From Alphaproteobacteria bacterium (GTDB lineage Bacteria > Pseudomonadota > Alphaproteobacteria > Thalassobaculales > Thalassobaculaceae): a stretch of DNA of 64,000 bases. The position numbers and the translations under genes are program-made. Of this stretch, positions 34,337-43,036 are shown in pieces; within the stretch, counting starts at the first letter, position 1, and every line of letters begins with the position of its first letter. The stretch lies in NCBI GenBank assembly GCA_024742275.1, contig JANSYS010000008.1, forward strand, positions 1-64,000, written 5' to 3'. A model generated the notes under the pieces. That model made no database searches, was not told the DNA's origin, and worked only from the letters and a program-made list of their open reading frames with translations.

Positions 34337-34678
34337 ATGGGTCTGCTCGAATATATCCGCTTTGTCCTGGCCCTCGGCTTCGTTCTCGGGCTGATATGGA
34401 TATGCTATTGGCTGGTGCGACGGTACGCCGTCGAACGGCTCGGCTTGGCAATGAACGTTGGCAAGACACCGCGCCTGCGCATCGTGGAGAACCGGGTACT
34501 GGACGGACGCCGCCGGCTTGTTCTTGTTCGGCGTGACGATACGGAGCATCTGTTGGTGATCGGCGGAGAAAGCGACATGGTCGTCGAGACCGGAATACCG
34601 GCACCGCCGCTTCCGGACATCCAGGACGGATCCGAGCGCCCAGTGGCCATCAAACGCACCGAGGAGGCCGCCCGATGA
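34337..34678 (+). CDS. fliO: Flagellar biosynthesis protein FliO
   Basis: The protein has 113 residues from the ATG at 34337. It has one N-terminal membrane helix (YIRFVLALGFVLGLIWICYW) and a soluble FliO-like region: LRIVENRVLDGRRRLVLVRRDDTEHLLVIGGES carries the ldgrrrLvlvrrd..EHLlligg pattern (fragment RRRLVLVRRDDTEHLLV). FliO helps assemble the FliP ring. It overlaps fliP by 4 bases. Confidence 0.9.
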   Translation: MGLLEYIRFVLALGFVLGLIWICYWLVRRYAVERLGLAMNVGKTPRLRIVENRVLDGRRRLVLVRRDDTEHLLVIGGESDMVVETGIPAPPLPDIQDGSERPVAIKRTEEAAR

Positions 34679-35424
34679 CCCGCCGCAGCCTCCTGATCCT
34701 GCTCACGCTTTTCGCGGCGGCCGGGGCCTTCGCCTATGCCGCGCCGGCCCTGGCTCAATCACTGACTTTGGATGTCGGCGAACCGGGCGGTTCGACGACG
34801 GCACGGATCATCCAGCTCGTCGCCCTGGTCACGGTGCTGTCGCTGGCGCCGGGCATTCTTATGATGGTGACATCCTTCACACGCATCATTGTGGTCTTTT
34901 CGCTGTTGCGTTCGGCCCTAGGCACCCAGCAGGCGCCGCCGAACATCGTCGCCATCAGCCTCGCCCTGTTCATGACCGGTTTCATCATGGCCGACACGTT
35001 CGAGGCCGCCTGGCAGAACGGCGTACAGCCGCTGATCGAGGAGCGGATCGACGAAGAAGAGGCGTTTCGCGAGACCGTGGCGCCGTTCCGGGTCTTCATG
35101 CTGGCCCAGGTGCGCGACAAGGATCTGGAGTTGTTCGAGGATATCGGTCAGGTCGGACCCGCAGAGACCGGGTTGAACGCGCCGCTGCAGGTGCTGGTAC
35201 CGGCCTTCATGATCAGCGAACTGCGGCGCGCCTTCGAAATCGGTTTCCTGCTGTATCTCCCCTTCGTGATCATCGATATGGTGATCGCCTCGGTGCTCAT
35301 GTCCATGGGCATGATGATGGTCCCGCCCGTGACCATTTCCCTCCCGTTCAAGCTGATTTTCTTCGTGCTGGTAGACGGCTGGTACATGGTCGCCGGCAGT
35401 CTTGTCCGCAGCTTCACAACATAG
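34675..35424 (+). CDS. fliP: Flagellar export gate protein FliP
   Basis: The protein has 249 residues. A cleavable signal peptide (to about residue 27, AALAQ region) is followed by four membrane helices. TSFTRIIVVFSLLRSALGTQ with QAPPNIVAISLALFMTGFIM and the C-terminal PFVIIDMVIASVLMSMGMMM are FliP signatures. It forms the core of the FliPQR pore. It ends the FlhB-like/ORF/fliO/fliP operon, convergent with the TPR gene. A hairpin follows the stop. Confidence 0.96.
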   Translation: MTRRSLLILLTLFAAAGAFAYAAPALAQSLTLDVGEPGGSTTARIIQLVALVTVLSLAPGILMMVTSFTRIIVVFSLLRSALGTQQAPPNIVAISLALFMTGFIMADTFEAAWQNGVQPLIEERIDEEEAFRETVAPFRVFMLAQVRDKDLELFEDIGQVGPAETGLNAPLQVLVPAFMISELRRAFEIGFLLYLPFVIIDMVIASVLMSMGMMMVPPVTISLPFKLIFFVLVDGWYMVAGSLVRSFTT

Positions 35425-35446
35425 CCGATCGCTCCGAACCGATCGG
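35425..35446. terminator. Hairpin between convergent fliP and TPR genes
   Basis: Arms CCGATCG and CGATCGG are separated by 8 bases. It sits in the 32-base gap between convergent stop codons. No T-run is present, so termination is a guess from position. Confidence 0.35.
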
Positions 35447-35456
35447 AAGCCCGGCC

Positions 35457-38400
35457 TCAGTTGGTCGCGCTCAACGGGCCCTGTTTCAGCTTGTCGCGAT
35501 AGCTCGACAGGAACGCCTGGAAGCGACCGATCTCGTCAAACCGCTCTGACAGGCGCAGGAACTCATCAGGCCCGCTGTCCGTGTTGTTCGTGATCAGGCG
35601 GAACGCCTCGCGGAATGGCGTGTTGTCCATCTGCGTACCGTAGATCTGGCGCAGCCGGTTCAGGCCGTTGTCGTTGTCGCTCAACGCCAGAGACACGGCC
35701 CAGTTGACGATGAAGTTCGCCTGCTCCGGCGACAGCCGCCGACCGTCCCGTCCGGAATCGCCGACCAGGGTTCGGAATGTCTTCGCCGCCTCCACCCATT
35801 CCTGGGTTTTCCAGTAGATATCGGCACGCAGCAGATCGGCCTCTCGGGTCTTATCGTCGGCCAGAAGCTTCAACGCCCCCTGCGCGTCGCCGAGGTCGAA
35901 GATTGCCCGGGCGCGCAGACGACGGCGCTCGCCCGCCAGATCGGAGCGGAGTCCGGGGGCCACGCTCTCGTCCAAGGCGGCGATGGCACTCTCGGGCTGG
36001 CGGTCGAGCAGCAGGATCACCGCCAGTCGCGCGCCGACCCTGGCTTTCTCGGTGCCCTGAAGGCGAAACTTGACCTGGCGGTCCAGCAGCCGAGCCGCGC
36101 GGTCCAGCAGGTCGACCATTACCAGACGGTCCGCCAGCGACTCGATGATCTTGTCGCCCGCCGACCCGACAGGGGTCAGTTCCCGGAACTCGTCATAGAG
36201 CGCCAGCGCCTGTAACGGGGTCATCGAATCCGCTACGCCGCTGGTGAAGATGTCACTGAACGCCTCGGCCAGTTCGAAGGCGAGATCCCGACTATCCGGA
36301 TTGTCCGGGAAGAAAGTGACCGCCTGGCGCAGCGCCGACAGCCCCTCCTCGAACTCGTTCTCCTGCAGCCGCAAACGACCGAGATCACGCAGCAATTCGA
36401 ACTCGACCCGGTCGCCACGCCAGGCATAGCGGAGTTCGTCCAACCGATCCGCGGCCTCCATGGAGGTGATCCGTCCCTCATCGAGCAAATGTTGGATCAG
36501 CGAGCGCTCCGAACGGACGCGCGCCCACCGGTCCTCGCCCTCGGCCAGCCGACTCCAGATGTCAACCGCCGCTTCGGTGTCGCCGAACGCGTACAACACG
36601 CGGCCGCGCAGGAAATCCAGGCGGGCCCGCTCGCCCGGCGTCGGATCCCCTTCGGAGATCACGTCCAGGAAGGCGCCAGCTCCCCGGAAGTCGCCGGCTC
36701 TGATCGCCGCCTCGGCCGCCTGCATCGCGAGCTCGGTGGTGTAGTTTCTGGGGTAGCCGCCCGGAATTTCACCCGCCCGGGCGATGTGTTCGACCGCCTG
36801 GTCCCACTTGCCCTGTCCGGCGGTCGCCGCGCCGCGCCAGAGTTCCGCCTCGGAAAAGCCGTTCAGGGCGGGGTCGTCCAGGAACTGTTCGGCCTCCGCG
36901 TAGCGTCCGAGCATGAAGGTCGCCGCGCCACGCAGTGCCTTCACTTCCGGTCGGTTCGCAAGATCCTCGTCCGATTGGGCAATGGTGCGCAGCAGGCCGA
37001 TGGCCTCCGCCGCGAGGCCGCGCGCGAAGTAGAACTGAGCCAGTTCGAGCCGTGGGCCGTTTCGCGAAATGCTGGTCGCCTCGGCAATCCGAAGCTGAAG
37101 GGCCTGCCGGCGGTCCAGAAACTCGGCATCGGATCCCAGGCGCCAATTCGCCATGTCGAAGATCCGGCCCGGAGGCAACCCGGCTGTCAGCCCTTCGAAC
37201 CGCCCGCCGGTATACACGTCATCGGCGGAACGCGGCGCCGGCCCGGACAGCACCATGCCCTCGTCCCGAGTGATGGCGATACCATCCGGCAGCACCCGCA
37301 GCGCGAGATCCTGTCGGTTCGGCCTCACAACCACGCCCTGCAGCGAGGCGAGGATCGTCATGTCCGGATACCGCCGGTCGCCATCGATACCGCGCGAGAG
37401 CGGCGTCACCGGCACCAGGAAAAGCGAGTCGCCGACTTCGGGATCGGCGACGACGATCGGCTCGCCCACGCCTTCGACGGGGATGAAAAGTCGGGGCCCC
37501 TGCGGGCTGACCATCTGAGCGTCGACCCGCAACGGCACGTCGGGGCGAGAAAGCTGTGGCTGCAAGTCCAGAACCCATGCCGTTCCGTCGCGCCAGACCC
37601 TCGGGTTGACCCCCTGGACCACCGGTATGCGGACCACGGCGCCGGAGGACGCGGCAACCTGTTCGGGTAGACCGACGATTTCGTTCTCAAGCCCCGCCAG
37701 TTGGCTGGTGTCGAACGTGGCGGGCAGATCGAAGCCGACCCAAACATACCCTGCACGCGGGAACACGACGGCCGCCGCCTCTTCCTCGAAAGCGAACCGC
37801 AGAGAGATTGCTTCGGCGTTGTTGAGACGGGTGATCGCAATCGGAGGTCCCGCCACGGCAACCGCCGTCCCAACGGCCACCGCATCAAGCCGTGTCGCGT
37901 CATCGAGCGCGGACTCGGCTCCTTCGCCGGGCGGCGCCGACGATTGAACGTCCGGCAGGCTTGTGACCGACGTTCTCGGATCGGAGCCGGCGCTTCCGGC
38001 AGGTGGCGGCGCTGTCTGGGATCTTGCGGCGGGTACCGAGTTTTGCTCGGGCGCCGGCGGAACGGGCGCCGCGGTCGGAGCGGGAACTGTAGCTGGGGCG
38101 GATCCGGGCGACACACCCTGGCCTCCGGCAGCCCCCACACTGGCGGGAGGAACACTTGGCTCGGTCGTGGCCGTCGGTTCGGGAGCCGTTGCCGCTGCGG
38201 GTGGTTGACCGGGTGCCGGCTGGTTGGCTACGGCCTGGTTCGCTATGGGCTGGGCGGGCGCGGCTTGGACCGGCGCCGTTTGGACCGGCGCGGTTTGCGC
38301 GGGCGGCGGCGGCGCGCCCGCCCCCGGTCGACCACGGATACCGCTTGTGTCTCTCAGGACGTCAATGACCACCTTGGGACCCGACCGCAAGGCTCGGATG

Positions 38401-39119
38401 GACCGGCCTTCCGGTACCGGAACCGTGACCGTCAGCCCTGTGGCGGAACTGTCACTGATCACACCGCGGAGATCTTCCGGAAGTTGGCGGCGAAGAGCCT
38501 CGACGTCGATTCTGGCAGGACGGGCGAAGAGAATCCGGGCTGCTCCAGCATCCGGTTCGACATCGAAATCGACAGTTGCCGGCCAGTCGAACACGATACG
38601 GTCGTAGTTCGCGTGACGTCCGGTCCGCACGCCGAGCGCCGGCGCCGCCGCTTCCACCTGACCTGCGGCCTGAGCTCCCTGCGCCGCGGGAGGGGGCGTT
38701 TGAGCCGAGGGCTGCTGCGGCGCTGTGCCGGCCGTGGTCCGAGGAGCGGAAAGCGGTGCCGGATTGCTTGTACGATCCGACAGATCGATGACGATCCGAT
38801 TGCCGTCCCGGGTCGTTCGCAGGCGGTGATTGCCCGTGAGTTCGATCACCGCGCTTCGGCCGTCTCGGCCAATACGTCCGCCCGAGATGAAACGTCCGAG
38901 CGCGACCGCCGCCCCGGCGATGTCACCCTCGATCGGTTGAGAGAACCGGATGACGAGGGAATCGCCGAATCGTTCCGCCGAATACTCGACCGGACCCGGC
39001 CAATCGAAGACGAGCCTTTCCGACGTCGATGTCGATCCGCCACTTACCTGCACCGGCACCGCAGCCGCGGGTCCGCAGAGCACGGCGAGAAGCAGCACCA
39101 GGAAGAGGATCCCCCGCAT
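35457..39119 (-). CDS. Large exported TPR protein of the motor gene cluster
   Basis: The protein has 1220 residues. The signal peptide is residues 1-20 (cleavage after GPAAA). Two copies of a ~85-residue beta-rich module follow, each starting R-L/I-VFDWP and ending V/I-VID (about 33-113 and 172-254), then a Pro/Ala/Gln-rich linker (about 258-400). A third, more divergent module (about 438-520) has VGFDLPATFD. From about 700 to the end there are TPR-like helical repeats. The first ATG overlaps the stop of the preceding MotB-like gene by one base (TGATG), so the two are translationally coupled. I know no named family. It is probably a periplasmic scaffold around the flagellar motor, inferred from context. 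Confidence 0.8.
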   Translation of the reverse strand: MRGILFLVLLLAVLCGPAAAVPVQVSGGSTSTSERLVFDWPGPVEYSAERFGDSLVIRFSQPIEGDIAGAAVALGRFISGGRIGRDGRSAVIELTGNHRLRTTRDGNRIVIDLSDRTSNPAPLSAPRTTAGTAPQQPSAQTPPPAAQGAQAAGQVEAAAPALGVRTGRHANYDRIVFDWPATVDFDVEPDAGAARILFARPARIDVEALRRQLPEDLRGVISDSSATGLTVTVPVPEGRSIRALRSGPKVVIDVLRDTSGIRGRPGAGAPPPPAQTAPVQTAPVQAAPAQPIANQAVANQPAPGQPPAAATAPEPTATTEPSVPPASVGAAGGQGVSPGSAPATVPAPTAAPVPPAPEQNSVPAARSQTAPPPAGSAGSDPRTSVTSLPDVQSSAPPGEGAESALDDATRLDAVAVGTAVAVAGPPIAITRLNNAEAISLRFAFEEEAAAVVFPRAGYVWVGFDLPATFDTSQLAGLENEIVGLPEQVAASSGAVVRIPVVQGVNPRVWRDGTAWVLDLQPQLSRPDVPLRVDAQMVSPQGPRLFIPVEGVGEPIVVADPEVGDSLFLVPVTPLSRGIDGDRRYPDMTILASLQGVVVRPNRQDLALRVLPDGIAITRDEGMVLSGPAPRSADDVYTGGRFEGLTAGLPPGRIFDMANWRLGSDAEFLDRRQALQLRIAEATSISRNGPRLELAQFYFARGLAAEAIGLLRTIAQSDEDLANRPEVKALRGAATFMLGRYAEAEQFLDDPALNGFSEAELWRGAATAGQGKWDQAVEHIARAGEIPGGYPRNYTTELAMQAAEAAIRAGDFRGAGAFLDVISEGDPTPGERARLDFLRGRVLYAFGDTEAAVDIWSRLAEGEDRWARVRSERSLIQHLLDEGRITSMEAADRLDELRYAWRGDRVEFELLRDLGRLRLQENEFEEGLSALRQAVTFFPDNPDSRDLAFELAEAFSDIFTSGVADSMTPLQALALYDEFRELTPVGSAGDKIIESLADRLVMVDLLDRAARLLDRQVKFRLQGTEKARVGARLAVILLLDRQPESAIAALDESVAPGLRSDLAGERRRLRARAIFDLGDAQGALKLLADDKTREADLLRADIYWKTQEWVEAAKTFRTLVGDSGRDGRRLSPEQANFIVNWAVSLALSDNDNGLNRLRQIYGTQMDNTPFREAFRLITNNTDSGPDEFLRLSERFDEIGRFQAFLSSYRDKLKQGPLSATN

Positions 39120-39877
39120 CAGCGCGCCCGCTCCGGGAAGATCACCACGTCCACCCGTCGGGAGAGGGCGTATCGCCGTTCCATCTCGAGGGTCGGCGCG
39201 ACATCGGAAAACCTGCTGTCACCCTGGCCTTCAACCGTCGGCTGGCGCGGAAACCCGGTCTCCACCAGTCTACGGGCGACCGCATCCGCGCGCGCCAGAG
39301 AGAGTTCCCAGTTTGAGGAGAAGCGCCCGCCGCCATTGATCGGCTGGGGATCGGCATGACCGACGACATCGATGCGGTTCGGCAAGGTGGAAAGCGCGGT
39401 CGACAGAACCGCAACAGCATCGCGGGCGTCGCTCGTGAGATCGGATCCGCCTACAGGAAACAGCGTATCGGCCGGCAGAGCGATGACCATGCGCTCGCCC
39501 GCCCTTTCGATCCGCGCCTGCCGAAGCACGGGATCCCCCGCCATCTTCGCAAGCAGAACCGGCTCCAGATAGCCGAGGGAAAAGCCCTGACGGGAGCGTT
39601 CGGCCTCTACGCTGAGACTGACCGGCGGGGCCTGCTCTACCACGGAAACCTGCCGCCCAAGCACAAGTGAAATCGAGCCCGCGGCCTTCTCGAAGCTTGG
39701 CGTGTCCAGCGTCGTCATTGCGAAGCGCAGCACGAAGAAAGCGAGCATCAGAGATACGAGGTCGACCAGTGTGACCATCCAACTCGCACCACCGCCGTAC
39801 TTGCGGCCAGCGCGCCGACCAAGTTTTCGCTCTCCGCTTTGAACCGCCGATCGGGCGTGGCTGAGATGTACGGTCAT
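39119..39877 (-). CDS. MotB/OmpA-like protein with retained TM aspartate
   Basis: The protein has 252 residues. A single N-terminal membrane helix reads MVTLVDLVSLMLAFFVLRFA; Asp39 sits where MotB carries its ion-conducting Asp. A C-terminal OmpA-like peptidoglycan-binding domain includes RIDVVGHADPQPI and LSLARADAVARRLVETG. It may be a stator B-subunit, but no motA is adjacent. It overlaps the second MotB-like gene by 4 bases upstream and the TPR gene by 1 base downstream. MotB is a plausible name; the unusual companions are the reason not to assign it firmly. Confidence 0.8.
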   Translation of the reverse strand: MTVHLSHARSAVQSGERKLGRRAGRKYGGGASWMVTLVDLVSLMLAFFVLRFAMTTLDTPSFEKAAGSISLVLGRQVSVVEQAPPVSLSVEAERSRQGFSLGYLEPVLLAKMAGDPVLRQARIERAGERMVIALPADTLFPVGGSDLTSDARDAVAVLSTALSTLPNRIDVVGHADPQPINGGGRFSSNWELSLARADAVARRLVETGFPRQPTVEGQGDSRFSDVAPTLEMERRYALSRRVDVVIFPERAR

Positions 39878-40542
39878 TGCGGCGCACCGTTACGGCCCGG
39901 ATCGGTCGCTTCGGCCGGATGGGTCCGAAACACAAGCCGTACGGTGTCCGGGTCGCGCGGTTCCAGACCGGCGGACAGTATCTCCGGGTCGACTTCGTGA
40001 TCCGCAAAGGCCCTGACGGTCTCACTGGCGCGGAAGATCAATTCATCCCGAAGGCGGCGATCGATATCGGGCGCGAAACCGTACAGGATCTGCAGGTCCA
40101 ACCGGGTACCTGCCGGCGGAGCGTTGAGGATCGGCGCCAGCCGCCCCGCCAACTCTGCCATTACCGGGGTAACCCCGCCGGCGGCGGCCGCATAGACCCT
40201 GGCCGCCGGAATGGACACGAAGATCGGATTGCCGTCGGGCTCGATCTCCACCGGCACCGCCGGCAACAATTCCCGGAAAACTGCGCCCAACGCCGCGCGT
40301 ACCGACTGGTCGATAACCTGACCCGGGTCCGAATCGAGCGGGTCCTCGCCCAGATCGCTGCTCAGACCAGACGGAAACGCCCGCTTTACGCTCTCCAGCA
40401 CACGGTCGCTCTTGCCCTGCTCGACCGTGGACATCGCGTTCAACATAATGAAGAAGGCCAATAGCAACAGGAACAGACTGAGGAAAAGAGGCTGGCTGGC
40501 CCCTTTGTCAGGTTCCCGTCGCTCTGATCGGCTGATTGTCAT
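39874..40542 (-). CDS. Second MotB-like protein, TM aspartate missing
   Basis: The protein has 222 residues. Its N-terminal helix PLFLSLFLLLLAFFIMLNAM aligns with that of the neighbouring MotB-like protein (both share LAFF), but the Asp position is Ser22. The C-terminal half is OmpA-like but degenerate: LDLQILYGFAPDIDRRLRDELIFRASETVRAF resembles the lineage's NxxLSxxRA region (core segment RASETVRAF). Probably it anchors or partners the first MotB-like protein without conducting ions. It follows cheZ by 6 bases and overlaps the next gene by 4. Confidence 0.75.
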   Translation of the reverse strand: MTISRSERREPDKGASQPLFLSLFLLLLAFFIMLNAMSTVEQGKSDRVLESVKRAFPSGLSSDLGEDPLDSDPGQVIDQSVRAALGAVFRELLPAVPVEIEPDGNPIFVSIPAARVYAAAAGGVTPVMAELAGRLAPILNAPPAGTRLDLQILYGFAPDIDRRLRDELIFRASETVRAFADHEVDPEILSAGLEPRDPDTVRLVFRTHPAEATDPGRNGAPQ

Positions 40543-40548
40543 ACGCGC

Positions 40549-40974
40549 CTAGTCGAGGTTATCGAATAGCGCGTCGACCTCCGCTTGGCTCGCTGCCGAA
40601 CCCGGCAGTTGGGGACCGTTGAGCAACCCACTCTCCGAGGCCGACCCGTCCCCTCTTTTTTCGTCTATTTCCCGCGCTTTGTCACGTTTTGTTTCGAGCC
40701 CGGATGCAGCGGCCGGGCCGAGTAGGTCGATCGCTTCCCGGATCGCATTTAGACGCTGGCCCACGATATCCCGCACCGCCGACGCCTCGAACAGGGCGCC
40801 GGTCGCCACGGCGATTTCCTCACCGACCGATCCGCCCGCCGCCTCGCCCGTTCCCATCAGCGTTTCAGCCGCCTCGAGAACGCGCTCGAACGCCTCGTGA
40901 AGCTCACTGTCGGCGGCCGCGATCTCCGACAGGGCGCGCGCTGCCGCGTCGTCACCCTTGACGTCGGATTTCAT
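40549..40974 (-). CDS. cheZ: CheZ-like CheY-phosphate phosphatase
   Basis: The protein has 141 residues, shorter than enteric CheZ (about 214). The catalytic DxxxQ motif is DIVGQ (Asp69, Gln73) in a long helix, and the C-terminal tail SQAEVDALFDNLD matches the CheY-binding tail of alphaproteobacterial CheZ-like proteins, preceded by LLNGPQLPG. It would dephosphorylate CheY-P at the motor. cheY is the preceding gene, 22 bases away. Confidence 0.8.
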   Translation of the reverse strand: MKSDVKGDDAAARALSEIAAADSELHEAFERVLEAAETLMGTGEAAGGSVGEEIAVATGALFEASAVRDIVGQRLNAIREAIDLLGPAAASGLETKRDKAREIDEKRGDGSASESGLLNGPQLPGSAASQAEVDALFDNLD

Positions 40975-40996
40975 CGTACCCCGCCCAAGCTCACGA

Positions 40997-41383
40997 TCAG
41001 AACTCGCCGATGACGGCCGTCATCTTCGTCTTCAGGGTGGCGGCGTTGAACGGCTTGACGATGTAGTTGTTCACGCCCGCCTTCTTAGCGGCGATGACGT
41101 TCTCGGTCTTGCTTTCGGCGGTCACCATGATGAAGGGAGTCGACTTCAGCTTGGCATCCGACCGAACTTCCTTGAGAAGCTGAAGGCCCGTCATCGGCTC
41201 CATGTTCCAATCGGAGATGACAAGACCGAACTCGCCCCGGCGCAGTTTCTGCAGGGCCGTCGCGCCGTCTGACGCTTCATCCACGTTGCTGAAGCCGAGC
41301 TGGCGCAGCAGGTTCCGAATGATTCTCAGCATCGTCTTGTAATCGTCGACGATGAGAATCGCCATGTTCATATCGACCGCCAT
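40997..41383 (-). CDS. cheY: Chemotaxis response regulator CheY
   Basis: The protein is a single receiver domain of 128 residues. The acidic pair is in LIVDDYKTMLR, the phospho-acceptor Asp58 in VISDWNMEP, Thr in FIMVTAES and Lys in NYIVKPF. The ATG at 41383 has AGGGAGAC upstream. It switches the flagellar motor through FliM and is paired with cheZ. A sigma-54-like site is found at 41440-41455. Confidence 0.93.
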   Translation of the reverse strand: MAVDMNMAILIVDDYKTMLRIIRNLLRQLGFSNVDEASDGATALQKLRRGEFGLVISDWNMEPMTGLQLLKEVRSDAKLKSTPFIMVTAESKTENVIAAKKAGVNNYIVKPFNAATLKTKMTAVIGEF

Positions 41384-41439
41384 ATCCCGTCTCCCTAAGT
41401 CACTATTATCCGCTCATCGACGCGGACCTCGCCGAAGTC

Positions 41440-41455
41440 GGCACACCCTATGCCA
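41440..41455 (-). promoter_or_regulatory. Possible sigma-54 site before cheY
   Basis: The minus strand reads TGGCATAGGGTGTGCC: GG and GC are correctly spaced by 10 bases, and four other positions differ from consensus. The -12 G is 57 bases before the cheY start. Confidence 0.45.
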
Positions 41456-41554
41456 GGGGAGTTAAAACCTTGTAAACGAGATTAGTACTTTAGATCCCGA
41501 AATTTGATCAGTGCCGGTTCCCGATGCGATGGTTGGAACGCGACGCTGCCTTCA

Positions 41555-42472
41555 TCAGTTGATATCCGGCATCTTTCGCCGCTCTGCGATGCGTGCCGTC
41601 ACCTCTTTTGCCCGTTCCGGCGTCATCGCGGCCAACACGGGCGCGGTTTTCGACGCCTTCATCCGCTCAATGACCTGCAGCAGGATTTCCATGTCCAGGG
41701 CGTCGAAGATCTTTGCCGCATCCTTCGGCTTCATCGTCTCGTAGATCTTCACCAGCCCCGAGAGCTGTTCTTCTTCCTGCTCATCGTATTTCCGGATCAG
41801 GTCCTCGATCTCGGATTTAATGCCGTTCAACTCGCCGATCTTCTGCTCGATCCTGTGTTCGGCGGCGGCGAGCAAGCCCTCGCGCTGAACAAGCGTGCGC
41901 TCGCGCTCCTCGAGTTCCCGGCGCCGATCGGCAAGGCTTTGCAGGAGCTCGATCTGCGACTTGCCAAGATTGAACGGATCGACCCTGTCATCGGAATTCG
42001 TGGCGGTACTCGCCTGAGCGAGTTGCAGGGGCAGCTCGGCAGCCGCTGATACAGCGAGGTCGGAGGACGGGACACCCTGCTCGGAGGCCGAGGTGTCGGA
42101 ACGAGACTGATCCGCCCCGGAAGCCCGGGCCACAGTCCCCACCGTCACAGTTTCCACCAGCGTCTGACGGTTGTCCCAGAGGTCGGCGACTTTGACCGAA
42201 AGCACCAGGGCGGCAACGAAAGCAGTTACAGGAAGAATTCGAAGCGCGGACTGTCCGCGCTTGCTTGGCGCGGTCGGCGCCGCCGCTTTGTCGGCGGGCG
42301 TGCTCGAACGCTGCGCGGCACGCATCGCGGCGGCCGCCGCGCGGCCCCGGGCAAGGCGTTCGGCGTTGGGCGCCGCCGCGCGCGGCGACACGGGCGCGGT
42401 CGTCCCGGCGCCGGTTTCGGACTCGTCCAGCGGAGGGGGAGCGGCCCGTCTTCCCAATCGGTCGTAGCTCAT
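41555..42472 (-). CDS. MotE-like flagellar motor chaperone protein
   Basis: The protein has 305 residues. One membrane helix (ILPVTAFVAALVLSVKVADL, around 75-94) is followed by a periplasmic coiled coil (about 170-240, rich in Arg/Glu heptads) and a C-terminal MgtE-N/FliG-like fold: KDAAKIFDALDMEILLQVIERMK and TPERAKEVTARIA. This is the MotE arrangement known from Sinorhizobium, where MotE guides MotC folding. No MotC was identified, unless the large TPR protein plays that part. It begins 1 base after the DUF6468 stop. Confidence 0.82.
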   Translation of the reverse strand: MSYDRLGRRAAPPPLDESETGAGTTAPVSPRAAAPNAERLARGRAAAAAMRAAQRSSTPADKAAAPTAPSKRGQSALRILPVTAFVAALVLSVKVADLWDNRQTLVETVTVGTVARASGADQSRSDTSASEQGVPSSDLAVSAAAELPLQLAQASTATNSDDRVDPFNLGKSQIELLQSLADRRRELEERERTLVQREGLLAAAEHRIEQKIGELNGIKSEIEDLIRKYDEQEEEQLSGLVKIYETMKPKDAAKIFDALDMEILLQVIERMKASKTAPVLAAMTPERAKEVTARIAERRKMPDIN

Positions 42473-42473
42473 G

Positions 42474-42959
42474 TCAGCGCACGTTCCTTAAAGCGTTCAT
42501 CAGGTCGCGCTCAGCCTGAGAGCGCGCACCGTCCTCTGATCCAACGGCTGGCTCGGAAGCCGCGGGTCGGGTCGTCGATGCCGCGCGGCGGGCGGGCTTT
42601 CGCGCCGGGACAGTTTCGGGATCGGCTGCGGCAGGTTGTGGTTTGCCGCTGGTCGCTCCCGCCAGCCGTTCCGCCGTTCCGTCCGCTCGCTCGATCAGGA
42701 ACAGCAGCTCGTCCCTTAGCGCCTGAGCCCGGACGACCGGTTCGTTCAGCATCGCCTGAGTCTCCTCGGCGGTCTGTCTAATTCCCTTGAGGCTGGCGTC
42801 GGCTTTCGCCGTCGCCTGACTCATTCGTTCCAGAAAGACCTCAAGGCCCTCCTTTTCCGATCTGAGCATGGCGAGCCGCCGGTGCAAGACCATGGCGTAG
42901 ACAATCGTCGCCAGCAGCAGCACGATCAGAGCACTGTCGAGGATAAGCGCCAGCGTCAT
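42474..42959 (-). CDS. DUF6468 flagellar-locus protein
   Basis: The protein has 161 residues. An N-terminal membrane helix (ALILDSALIVLLLATIVYAM) is followed by a coiled coil (RLAMLRSEKEGLEVFLERMS) and a Pro/Ala-rich basic tail. This matches my memory of DUF6468, an alphaproteobacterial family coded in flagellar clusters of unknown function. It is located between fliM and the MotE-like gene, on the same strand. Confidence 0.75.
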   Translation of the reverse strand: MTLALILDSALIVLLLATIVYAMVLHRRLAMLRSEKEGLEVFLERMSQATAKADASLKGIRQTAEETQAMLNEPVVRAQALRDELLFLIERADGTAERLAGATSGKPQPAAADPETVPARKPARRAASTTRPAASEPAVGSEDGARSQAERDLMNALRNVR

Positions 42960-43036
42960 CTACGCTCTCTCCACACGGTCCCAATCATCGCTCAGTCGTC
43001 CCCTTGCCCGCGTACCGCCGAGATCAACGCCGGCCG

